From Spirochaetaceae bacterium (GTDB taxonomy: Bacteria; Spirochaetota; Spirochaetia; Treponematales; Breznakiellaceae), in NCBI GenBank assembly GCA_031267955.1, contig JAIRYB010000080.1:1-6328 (forward strand): a stretch of DNA of 6,328 nt, written 5' to 3'. Made by a program: the position numbers and the translations under genes. This document shows, piece by piece, positions 1-5,648 of this stretch (position 1 is its first letter; the number at the start of each line of letters is the position of its first letter). The notes under the pieces were generated by a model, which saw only the letters and a program-made list of their open reading frames with translations, had not been told where the DNA came from and did no database searches.

Positions 1-702
1 GAGGGTAATACGGAGACGCTTACCCCCACGGTTTCGCCGGATGACGCCACGAACAAGACGGTAACCTGGTCAACCAGTGAACCAAGCGTGGCGACCGTGA
101 ACGCCAGCGGCGAGGTAACCGCTATAGGGAAGGGGTCGGCGACTATTACCGCGGAGACCCAGGACGGCAATTACACGGATACTTGTGACGTTACGGTAAC
201 TGTTGCCGTCACCGGCATATCGCTCAATAAAACGAGCCTTGCCCTTACGGTGGCTGCTAACCAGACGCTTACCGCCACGGTTAATCCGGCTGATGCCACG
301 AACAAGACGGTAACCTGGACAACCAATAACTCAAGCGTGGCGACCGTGGACGCCGGCGGCAAGGTAACCGCTGTAGGGGCGGGGTCGGCGACTATTACCG
401 CGGAGACCCAGGACGGCAATTACATGGATACTTGTGACATTACGGTAACTGTTGCCGCTGAAAGCATATCGCTCAATAAAACCTCCCTAAGCCTTGCGAA
501 GGGTAAAGCGGAAACGCTTATCGCCACGGTTTTACCGTCTGACGCCACGAACAAGACGGTAACCTGGTCAACCAATAAGTCAAGCGTGGCGACCGTGACC
601 TCCGCCGGCAAGGTAACCGCTGTAGAGGCGGGGTCGGCGACTATTACCGCGAAGACTAATAACGGCAAATCGATGCAGTGTTACGTTACCGTGACCATAC
701 CT
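1..702 (+). repeat. Tandem 249-base coding repeat (about 2.8 units)
   Basis: Units run 1-207 (partial), 208-456 and 457-702, with the same core words recurring at a 249-base interval (TGG codons at 67, 316, 565). Units 1 and 2 share a stretch of more than 40 identical bases around 135-178 and 384-427. Unit 3 differs more, especially near its end. The period is a multiple of three, so gain or loss of a unit keeps the frame. Confidence 0.9.
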
Positions 703-984
703 GTTACCAAAGTAACGGTCAGTCCGTCAGATTACCATTTCGATTTGATTAATGGTAATGGCAGTTGGACAGTTACATTTTTCGAGACTATTGAACCATC
801 TGATGCTACTAGTAAAAGTATAACGTGGACAATCAGCACCTCGGTGACCAGTATAGCGTCAATAAGCGGTTCCGGTATCGTAAAAATTCCTTCGGGCCAA
901 ACGACGTCAAGGAAACTAACTGTAACCGCGACGGCTACCAACGGCGTAAAGGGAACGGTTTACCTTTATCTTGACGCGAATTAG
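1..984 (+). CDS. Tandem bacterial Ig-like (Big_2) domain protein, 3' part only
   Basis: The frame is open from base 1 to a TAG at 982-984, so the true start lies upstream. The 327 visible residues are a chain of group 2 bacterial Ig-like domains, each about 83 residues. Each has the family pattern: an ISLNKTSL strand, then a DATNKTVTW core, an SSVATV strand, a G-KVTAVGAGSATITA strand and a closing VTVTV strand. The conserved tryptophans are encoded at 67, 316, 565 and 826. Three units are very alike. The fourth (703-984) is diverged, uses more A/T-rich codons and ends without a membrane anchor, sorting motif or enzyme domain. Such domains usually form extended stalks of surface or secreted proteins (adhesins, S-layer or glycan-binding proteins). 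The functional head, signal peptide and any lipobox would be upstream, so the specific role is unknown. A GTG at 88 could be read as a start, but it lies inside a repeat unit and has no case over the open upstream frame. Confidence 0.9.
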   Translation, partial: EGNTETLTPTVSPDDATNKTVTWSTSEPSVATVNASGEVTAIGKGSATITAETQDGNYTDTCDVTVTVAVTGISLNKTSLALTVAANQTLTATVNPADATNKTVTWTTNNSSVATVDAGGKVTAVGAGSATITAETQDGNYMDTCDITVTVAAESISLNKTSLSLAKGKAETLIATVLPSDATNKTVTWSTNKSSVATVTSAGKVTAVEAGSATITAKTNNGKSMQCYVTVTIPVTKVTVSPSDYHFDLINGNGSWTVTFFETIEPSDATSKSITWTISTSVTSIASISGSGIVKIPSGQTTSRKLTVTATATNGVKGTVYLYLDAN

Positions 985-1063
985 TGTCTGCCTATATGTG
1001 GACACATTACGGTAACGCGGGGGCGCCTGGCGCCGTTTAAGGGGGAGGAATAGGGGATTTTTA

Positions 1064-1130
1064 ACCGCGAAGCCGAGGAAAGGAAGAAAGAAAGGCGGCC
1101 CGCTTTTGCATCCTTCTTCGACTTTGCGGT
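1064..1130. repeat. Imperfect inverted repeat, about 20-base arms
   Basis: The left arm at 1064-1083 and the reverse complement of 1112-1130 (ACCGCAAAGTCGAAGAAGG) match at 16 of 19 positions with one extra base in the left arm. They enclose 28 bases. The differences are mostly G/A or C/T transitions, so in RNA several would still pair as G-U. It could be a palindromic dispersed element or an RNA hairpin. A T-run follows at 1134-1139 but is separated from the stem, so I do not call it a terminator. Confidence 0.55.
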
Positions 1131-1185
1131 AAATTTTTTCTTCGGCGAACGCAAGGGCGCCGGCCGCTGTTTTCCGGCCCGCCCC

Positions 1186-1228
1186 TTTACCGGGCGGCAA
1201 GCGGCGGCCCCGGTTACCACCCGGTAAA
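1186..1228. repeat. Perfect 9-base inverted repeat
   Basis: TTTACCGGG at 1186-1194 is exactly complementary to CCCGGTAAA at 1220-1228, with a 25-base G+C-rich loop. Function is unknown. It may be part of the same structured intergenic region as the longer inverted repeat just upstream. Confidence 0.5.
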
Positions 1229-1326
1229 CGGACACGGGCGGTTTCCGCCGCGCGGCCGGACAGCCGCGATTTAATAACAACCCAATATTTTTTCATATAC
1301 ACGGTTGGCAAAGGAGATTTGGTAAT

Positions 1327-2526
1327 ATGCGATCCAGACCAGGGGCTTCTATCCTCCGCATCATGGCTAAGACCGGATTCCCCCGGAGAGGCGGCAAATT
1401 GCCCGCCGCCCTTTTCCGGGGCCGCCTGGCCGTGCTCCTTGCCGCCGCCTTCCTGGCGCTGCCGGCGGGTGTTGCCGGCGCGCAGTCCCGCGGCGGGTTC
1501 GCCATCTACGTGGGCCCCGTCATCGGCGGGTCGCCGGAAGACCGGGAATTCTTTATCCAGAACATGCAAATGGAACTGCGGGGCGCCCACTACCGGGTGT
1601 CCGAAACCGAGGAAGGGGCGGACTATTTCTTTTCCCTGATTCTCGAAGAGGACGAGAACGACCCCTCGGCGCCCGGATATATTCTCACCCTTGTTCTGAT
1701 AGACCACGCGGACAACAACGAAATAATCCGGTTCAGTTGGGCATACGGGTTCCGGGAGGAGATGTACGACTGGAACCTCTACCTTGTCTACCAGGCCCTG
1801 GCAAACCTCCCTATAGAAGACAACACCGCAGCCGCCGGCGCCGTCAGGGAGATCCCGCCCGGGGAGAACGGAGGTCCGCCTCCTCGGGAAAAGCGGCTGT
1901 ACCTGGGCCTGCGGCCCGGGTTTCTGATGAACTTTTTCTCGGGCCGGAAGACGGCGGAATACGAGGCGGGGCAAAGCCAGGCTTTCGGCTTTGAGGGGGC
2001 CCTGGTAGCGGACCTGCGGCTGTTCTTCTTTTTCAGCCTCCAGGCGGAGGCGGTTTTCACCGTTGATACCTTCAGCGTGGGGAAACAGACGGCGCGGGAC
2101 GCCGAGTACGTGTATTCCAACGACAGTTTCACGACCTTTTCCCTGGTTTTCCCCCTGCTGGTAAAACTGTCTCTGCGGGTTGAGAACTCCGTTCTGTCCT
2201 TCTACGGGGGCGCCTACTACGTCCTGTTTCTGAAGACGGAGAGGGACGGGGGTCCGGGGGACATAACGATGACGCCGCCCCTGGGGCTCACGCTGGGCGC
2301 GGACCTAAGCTTCCGCGCCGGGTCGGGGGAATTTTTCATGGACCTGCGATATAGCGCGGACCTTGGGGCGACGAGGATGGGGAACACGGGAGAGGTGTCA
2401 TATACCCGGCAGCGGGGGGGCGTGTCTGTGGGATACAAGATCGGTTTTTGGGACATAAAGAAAAGAGAAAAAAGGATTGCGGAAGACAAGGCCGCGGAAA
2501 ACAGGACTGAGGGAGACGGGAATTAA
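1327..2526 (+). CDS. Exported protein with probable C-terminal outer-membrane beta-barrel
   Basis: Start ATG 1327 has AAGGAG at 1311-1316, ten bases upstream. An in-frame ATG at 1363 has no binding site, although it would give a more usual signal-peptide length. Residues 20-33 are basic, 34-49 are hydrophobic (LAVLLAAAFLALPAGV) and the likely cleavage is near AGA/Q53, so it is exported. Residues 57-160 look like a small alpha/beta periplasmic region (VGPVIGGSPEDREFF, then ADYFFSLILEE and YILTLVLIDH strands). A Pro/Gly-rich linker at about 170-188 follows. Residues 190-376 show alternating hydrophobic/polar strands rich in aromatic residues and glycine, as in small outer-membrane barrels, ending at GYKIGFW. 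A charged Lys/Glu-rich tail of about 24 residues follows. I recognise this two-part layout as resembling Treponema hypothetical proteins, but cannot name a substrate or role. It is separated from its neighbours by gaps on both sides and probably has its own promoter. Confidence 0.8.
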   Translation: MRSRPGASILRIMAKTGFPRRGGKLPAALFRGRLAVLLAAAFLALPAGVAGAQSRGGFAIYVGPVIGGSPEDREFFIQNMQMELRGAHYRVSETEEGADYFFSLILEEDENDPSAPGYILTLVLIDHADNNEIIRFSWAYGFREEMYDWNLYLVYQALANLPIEDNTAAAGAVREIPPGENGGPPPREKRLYLGLRPGFLMNFFSGRKTAEYEAGQSQAFGFEGALVADLRLFFFFSLQAEAVFTVDTFSVGKQTARDAEYVYSNDSFTTFSLVFPLLVKLSLRVENSVLSFYGGAYYVLFLKTERDGGPGDITMTPPLGLTLGADLSFRAGSGEFFMDLRYSADLGATRMGNTGEVSYTRQRGGVSVGYKIGFWDIKKREKRIAEDKAAENRTEGDGN

Positions 2527-2530
2527 ATTT

Positions 2531-2559
2531 TTTACTTTTTGTGATTTTACAAATATACA
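2531..2559 (+). promoter_or_regulatory. Candidate promoter with internal palindrome before the toxin-antitoxin pair
   Basis: TTTACT (2531-2536) and TATACA (2554-2559) are 17 bases apart, a fair match to sigma-70-type hexamers (4 of 6 each). Between them lies the palindrome TTTGT (2538-2542), six bases, ACAAA (2549-2553), placed where an autoregulating antitoxin could block polymerase. Against it: a start point about seven bases after the -10 would fall at or inside the ribosome binding site (GGAG 2566-2569), which makes the leader very short. The stretch is strikingly AT-rich compared with its surroundings. All of this is inference from sequence. Confidence 0.35.
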
Positions 2560-2577
2560 TCAAAAGGAGACGGGTAT

Positions 2578-2913
2578 ATGCCAGCAATCCCCCTGATAAA
2601 ATCGGCTGTGGAATTCTACCGCAACTACAGCGACGTTTCCGGCCTGGCCCATAAAATCGATGAGCCGATTTTTATTATCGCAAAAGGCCGGGTCGATTTG
2701 GTAGTGATGAGTATGGAGAACTATGAAAAGGATAAATTCGAGTCCGGGCTGTACTGCGAGCTTAAAGAGGCGGAAACGCAGGCGGGAACCACGGCAAGGC
2801 GGCACAGCCATGTCGAAGTTATGGCCCGGCTCCGGCAGATAACCGGAAAACCGGCCGGGGCCGGGCCTTCCGGCGGAGCGCCGCCTGAGGGGGAGCGGTC
2901 CCATGGACTATGA
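2578..2913 (+). CDS. Antitoxin of type II toxin-antitoxin system, Phd/YefM-like
   Basis: This 111-residue protein starts at ATG 2578, with AAAAGGAG ending eight bases upstream. Residues 6-52 follow the Phd/YefM pattern: an N-terminal helix-turn region (IKSAVEFYRNYSDVSGLAHKI), a strand with EPIFIIAKGRVDLVVMS, then MENYEK, the usual end of the DNA-binding dimer domain. Residues 53-90 look helical and charged, as expected for the toxin-binding part. Residues 91-111 are an unusual Gly/Pro-rich tail coded by a very GC-rich stretch that also holds the toxin's ribosome binding site. In this family the antitoxin neutralises the toxin, is protease-sensitive and represses its own promoter. The overlap with a RelE/ParE-like gene supports the pairing. 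Family placement rests on motifs alone. Confidence 0.82.
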   Translation: MPAIPLIKSAVEFYRNYSDVSGLAHKIDEPIFIIAKGRVDLVVMSMENYEKDKFESGLYCELKEAETQAGTTARRHSHVEVMARLRQITGKPAGAGPSGGAPPEGERSHGL

Positions 2914-3193
2914 GGCATTTTACCTCCCCCTCGCCCTTGCCGATCTGGAAGAGATTTACCGCTCTACCGCCGGCGCCCTGCAAACACCGGATGCCGCCGG
3001 GGATCTGGCTGCCATGCTGGACAACGCGGTAGGGGCCATTCTGAAATCCCCCTACGCCTGCCCGCATTACCATGCCAAAAGACCCTTAAAGGCGGAATAC
3101 CGGGAACTGCGGGCGGGCGGTGTCGTTATATATTATGTGGTTAAGGGGGATACGGTGGAAATCCACCGGATTATCCACCCGTCAAAGCCTTAA
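2903..3193 (+). CDS. Toxin of type II toxin-antitoxin system, RelE/ParE-like
   Basis: This 96-residue protein starts at ATG 2903, inside the last 11 bases of the antitoxin gene in another frame, with GAGGGGGAG at 2887-2895 seven bases upstream. The overlap suggests translational coupling. The fold pattern fits RelE/ParE: an N-terminal strand, two helices (about residues 8-25 and 30-48), then EYRELRAGGVVIYYVVKGDTVEIHRIIH (65-92), the family's C-terminal beta-sheet with the usual YRELR and closing hydrophobic strand. RelE members cleave mRNA on the ribosome, while ParE members poison DNA gyrase. The sequence does not decide between them. Length is normal for the family and nothing looks broken, so the pair may be functional. 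Confidence 0.82.
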   Translation: MDYEAFYLPLALADLEEIYRSTAGALQTPDAAGDLAAMLDNAVGAILKSPYACPHYHAKRPLKAEYRELRAGGVVIYYVVKGDTVEIHRIIHPSKP

Positions 3194-3220
3194 TCCCGGG
3201 ATATGCAGGGCAGCGAGAGC

Positions 3221-3226
3221 AGGAGG
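3221..3226 (+). promoter_or_regulatory. Ribosome binding site deciding the cyclase start
   Basis: AGGAGG lies four bases before ATG 3231. The same frame is open further upstream to a possible start at 3120, but that region overlaps the toxin gene and reads as a shadow of it, so 3231 is chosen. Confidence 0.8.
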
Positions 3227-3230
3227 TCTT

Positions 3231-4790
3231 ATGTCCGGTTTTAATTATACCGTCACTTTGGTCGTGTACACAATCTCTTTCGGGGTATTGTCGGCCGACC
3301 TGGTTATTACGGTTTTCAGGCATAAGGTGAAGCATGTGCGCTTTTTCAACCTGCTTATGCTCGCCTCCGGTACCTACGCTCTGGGCTTTCTGCTCCAGCA
3401 TCTGTCGACCGACTATGCCGGGCTTTTGCAGGGGGCGCGCGTGCAGTATCTGGGCGCCGTGTTTGTCTCCCCGATGCTGCTGCTTTTTATTATAGACTTT
3501 TGCGGCATAAAGCAACGCGCCTGGCTTATCGTTTCCACTCTGATTATACCGGCTGTTACGCTAATCTTGGTATTCACGTACCCTTTTAACGGCATTTATT
3601 TTGGGGAGTCCTCATTCACGGCGGAACCGGTGCCCCTTTTGGTGTTCCGGGGATCCGTTTTCCGCACGGTCTATTTCGTCTATTCGTATGCCGTAATGCT
3701 TGCCGCTTTTCTGATCTGTTCGATACGCCGTTCAAAGCGGGACACGTTGTTCAGAAAACATTCGCTGTACATCTTGGCCGCGATGGCAATACCCCTGCTG
3801 GGGAACCTGCTGACCGCTTTTCTGAAGCTGTTTCCGGTTGATCTCACATCCGTTTTTGCGTCCATTATGGGGACAATTATCGCGTATACGCTGCTTTTTA
3901 CGGAAGCGTTCCAGCTCGCCCCGCTGGCGCGGGAAGAGATTGTGGAGAATATGAAGGACGGCTTTATTCTGATCGACCAAAAGAACAGGTTCGTAGACGC
4001 CAACCGCACCGCGAAGCGGCTGTTCCCGGCGCTCGAACAGGCGACGGTCGGCCTTCCGGCGGCGGATATAGCGATGACCCTGTGGGAGGCGGACGGCCGT
4101 CTGACAGAGGAGTTCTCTGTGAAAGCGGAGTCTGCTACAAAGCACTACCGCGTTTCCGCGGATACGGTTATATACGAAGGCCACGCAATCTGCACCTGCG
4201 TTACCATCTACGACAACACGTCCGTCCGGGAACTGATAGACGAAATAACGCGGATGGCGGAACACGACGCGCTGACAAACCTGCTGAACCGGCGCTCCTT
4301 TTGCCGCGACGCGGAGAGAAAATGCGATGAGCTTCTCCGCTACGGCGGCAAGGCGTTTTTTATGATGTTCGACGTTGATTTTTTCAAGAAGATCAACGAC
4401 ACCTACGGGCATCTTGCGGGCGACAATGTTCTGCGCGCCGTTTCAGGAACGCTGCTGCAGTGTTTCCGCAAGACCGATATGGTCGGGCGTTACGGCGGCG
4501 AGGAGTTCTGCGCGTTTCTGTTCATGTTGGACGAAGAGAAGGCCGCCGAAATCGCGGAGGAATGCAGGCGGCACATTGAGGCTTTGACAATTTCGTTTGA
4601 GGATAAAACCATACGCGTAACGATAAGCATCGGCATGGCGGAATTTCCGTCCGCCGGAGAACAGACGCTGACAGAGCTGATTTCGCGCGCGGACGCGGCG
4701 CTGTACGAGGCGAAGTTAGGCGGCCGCAACCGCGTTGTATCGGCTCAGGCGCGCTGCGGGAGCGGCAGAGTAAACATCGCTAACAGTTGA
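3231..4790 (+). CDS. Membrane diguanylate cyclase: seven-transmembrane sensor, PAS, GGDEF
   Basis: This 519-residue enzyme is predicted to make cyclic di-GMP from two GTP at the inner membrane. Seven hydrophobic segments occur at about residues 7-27, 38-58, 72-92, 97-117, 146-166, 179-198 and 207-226, the pattern of the N-terminal 7TM sensor found in some histidine kinases and cyclases. A PAS-like domain follows (about 234-332: MKDGFILIDQKNRFVDAN, then ICTCVTIYDNTS). The GGDEF domain runs from about 342 to 505. It opens with DALTNLLNRRSF and has the metal-binding DVDFFKKINDTYGH (381-394), an active-site GGEEF (422-426), an RxxD inhibitory site RKTD (413-416) exactly five residues before it, and ISIGMAEF and DAALYEAKLGGRN near the end. 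All key residues are present, so activity and product inhibition are expected. The ligand is unknown. It begins 37 bases after the toxin gene and is followed 14 bases later by the next gene, so co-transcription is plausible. Confidence 0.93.
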   Translation: MSGFNYTVTLVVYTISFGVLSADLVITVFRHKVKHVRFFNLLMLASGTYALGFLLQHLSTDYAGLLQGARVQYLGAVFVSPMLLLFIIDFCGIKQRAWLIVSTLIIPAVTLILVFTYPFNGIYFGESSFTAEPVPLLVFRGSVFRTVYFVYSYAVMLAAFLICSIRRSKRDTLFRKHSLYILAAMAIPLLGNLLTAFLKLFPVDLTSVFASIMGTIIAYTLLFTEAFQLAPLAREEIVENMKDGFILIDQKNRFVDANRTAKRLFPALEQATVGLPAADIAMTLWEADGRLTEEFSVKAESATKHYRVSADTVIYEGHAICTCVTIYDNTSVRELIDEITRMAEHDALTNLLNRRSFCRDAERKCDELLRYGGKAFFMMFDVDFFKKINDTYGHLAGDNVLRAVSGTLLQCFRKTDMVGRYGGEEFCAFLFMLDEEKAAEIAEECRRHIEALTISFEDKTIRVTISIGMAEFPSAGEQTLTELISRADAALYEAKLGGRNRVVSAQARCGSGRVNIANS

Positions 4791-4797
4791 AGGGGGA
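4790..4797 (+). promoter_or_regulatory. Ribosome binding site deciding the next start
   Basis: AAGGGGGA begins on the last base of the cyclase stop codon and ends seven bases before ATG 4805. This favours ATG 4805 over a TTG at 4787, which overlaps the stop codon of the cyclase gene. Confidence 0.7.
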
Positions 4798-4804
4798 TTG
4801 GCAC

Positions 4805-5446
4805 ATGGAAAACACGCGGACACGGCAGCTAACACGGGGTATGACTTTCGGAGATATTTTGGCGGCCCTGCTGGCCACGAGCGACTATGCGAAGGAAACT
4901 GTCGGAAAAATCCGGGAGACGGTCCGGAGGATGCAGGAACTTATCGACGGTTTGGAGAAGAAAGCCGGCAAAACAGGCAGAAAAATCGACGATATGTTTA
5001 TTCCCCGCCTGGAGCGGCGATTCGGCGCTATGGGTTTTGTGTTCGACCGTTCGGCGGAAAGGGCGCTTTTCGGAAACCGGGAATACCCGAACTGCTATGC
5101 GGAAATAGACGTATTCCTGGAAGACCGCGGCAGGGCGGTGGCGGTGGCGGTGGAGACGCAGCCGTATACCGATGACGCCGGGAAGCGAGGGGAAATTACG
5201 GCGAACCTGCCGGACCTTACCGAGGCGAATATCGATGACATCATGGAACATATTGAACGGATGAAAAGGCTGCGCCGGCACTTCGACCTGACCGGCGACC
5301 ACAGGAGGCTTTACGGGGCGGTGGCGGCGGCGGTCTTCCCGGCAGACATTTTGGACTTTGCCATGAAACAAGGGTTCTATGCCATCGTATACGTGGAAGA
5401 ACATATCGAGGTGAGGGAACCGGAAGGCGGGGCGAAGGCGTGGTAA
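4805..5446 (+). CDS. Coiled-coil plus PD-(D/E)XK-like protein, ExK lysine apparently missing
   Basis: This protein has 213 residues. Residues 25-62 are helical and charged, probably a short coiled coil (ETVGKIRETVRRMQELIDGL). Residues 64-213 resemble the PD-(D/E)XK-like domain common in Treponema and cyanobacterial hypothetical proteins: FIPRLERRFGAMGF, YAEIDVFLED (E100, D102), AVAVAVE (111-117), IMEHIERMKRLR (146-157), LYGAVAAAVFP (169-179), GFYAIV (190-195) and a terminal Trp. In relatives as I recall them the central strand reads VEVK, giving the E-x-K catalytic pair. Here E117 is followed by Thr-Gln-Pro, so the Lys seems lost, and a stretch of about 25 residues (118-142) separates it from the next helix. 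It may be a non-catalytic nucleic-acid-binding or partner protein. The family's biological role is not known to me. It sits between two cyclase genes, 14 bases after the first. Confidence 0.65.
   Translation: MENTRTRQLTRGMTFGDILAALLATSDYAKETVGKIRETVRRMQELIDGLEKKAGKTGRKIDDMFIPRLERRFGAMGFVFDRSAERALFGNREYPNCYAEIDVFLEDRGRAVAVAVETQPYTDDAGKRGEITANLPDLTEANIDDIMEHIERMKRLRRHFDLTGDHRRLYGAVAAAVFPADILDFAMKQGFYAIVYVEEHIEVREPEGGAKAW
5135..5152 (+). repeat. Three tandem copies of the hexamer GCGGTG
   Basis: Three perfect copies encode Ala-Val three times, directly before the Glu codon (5153-5155) of the presumed active-site strand. Hexamer slippage adds or removes two residues without a frameshift, which may be relevant to the altered motif that follows. 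Confidence 0.85.
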
Positions 5447-5510
5447 GGGAGCGGTTAGCGGTAGAGAGCGGAAAACAGCATATTAAATACCTGACAAGGA
5501 GAAAAACATA

Positions 5511-5648
5511 ATGGAACGGAAATACGAGTTTGTCTGGAAAGACACGGTAGGGGCGGACTTGTCGTTATCGCGGCCCACCCTGGGGCCTCCTATGCGGGTG
5601 GAATCCGCCGGCGCGCGGACCTGCCGTTTCGAAGCGAGGGTATCCTAA
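5511..5648 (+). CDS. 45-codon ORF, probable internally deleted V4R-domain gene
   Basis: The ORF has a good ribosome binding site (AAGGAG 5496-5501, nine bases before ATG 5511) and runs to TAA 5646-5648. Its start, MERKYEFVWKDTVGADLS, then RPTLG, resembles the first residues of V4R (4-vinyl reductase-like, small-molecule binding) proteins as I recall them. Its end, SAGARTCRFEARV, resembles the closing GDxxCRFxA motif of the V4R domain. The intervening 100-plus residues that a V4R protein (usually about 150-200 residues) should have are absent, and the joint lies near residues 30-33. The stop codon is immediately followed by the ATG of a GGDEF gene, an arrangement that would keep translational coupling. 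The simplest reading is an in-frame deletion that left a leader-like ORF. A genuine small protein is possible. The V4R link is from memory of motifs and rests on two short segments. Confidence 0.5.
   Translation: MERKYEFVWKDTVGADLSLSRPTLGPPMRVESAGARTCRFEARVS

Larger units (their letters stand above)
985..1326. other. 342-base non-coding gap with inverted repeats and an AT-rich 3' end
   Basis: I find no supportable gene here. On the minus strand the frame is open across most of the gap, but its translation is low-complexity, Arg/Pro-rich and has no recognisable domain. The first 280 bases are mostly G+C-rich and contain two GGCGCC palindromes (1022-1027, 1029-1034) and two inverted repeats listed separately. 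From about 1269 the sequence becomes AT-rich, with TTTAAT at 1270-1275 and CATATA at 1294-1299 as a weak possible promoter (18-base spacing). This is followed by AAGGAG at 1311-1316, the ribosome binding site of the next gene. No stem followed by a T-run was found that would make a convincing terminator for the Ig-like gene. Confidence 0.6.

Noticed and set aside
171..668. Two 82-codon minus-strand frames of identical length in the Ig-like repeats
   Set aside because: They are the antisense of successive 249-base units, so their regularity comes from the repeat and not from coding.
984..1005. GTGTC/GACAC hairpin at the stop of the Ig-like gene as a terminator
   Set aside because: The stem is five base pairs with a 12-base loop and no following T-run.
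916..1974. 352-codon open frame on the minus strand
   Set aside because: It crosses the end of the Ig-like gene, the gap and half of the exported-protein gene. Its translation is Arg/Gly/Pro-rich with no domain. It is a GC-driven shadow, while the + strand gene has a binding site and a signal peptide.
2524..2545. T-rich run after the exported-protein gene as a rho-independent terminator
   Set aside because: No G+C-rich stem precedes it. It fits better as part of the AT-rich promoter region.
3120..3230. Extended N-terminus for the membrane cyclase
   Set aside because: The extra 37 residues overlap the toxin gene in another frame, have no family match, and AGGAGG precedes ATG 3231.
3732..4412. 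226-codon minus-strand frame
   Set aside because: It lies entirely opposite the conserved PAS and GGDEF coding sequence and has no recognisable domain.
4787..4804. TTG start six codons upstream for the nuclease-like gene
   Set aside because: It overlaps the cyclase stop codon and would place the strong binding site inside the gene. ATG 4805 is correctly spaced.
4829..5404. 191-codon minus-strand frame
   Set aside because: It is antisense to the coiled-coil/PD-(D/E)XK-like gene, is His/Arg/Pro-rich and has no domain.
5450..5510. Separate promoter before the 45-codon ORF
   Set aside because: TATTAA at 5481 could be a -10, but no reasonable -35 lies at the right distance.
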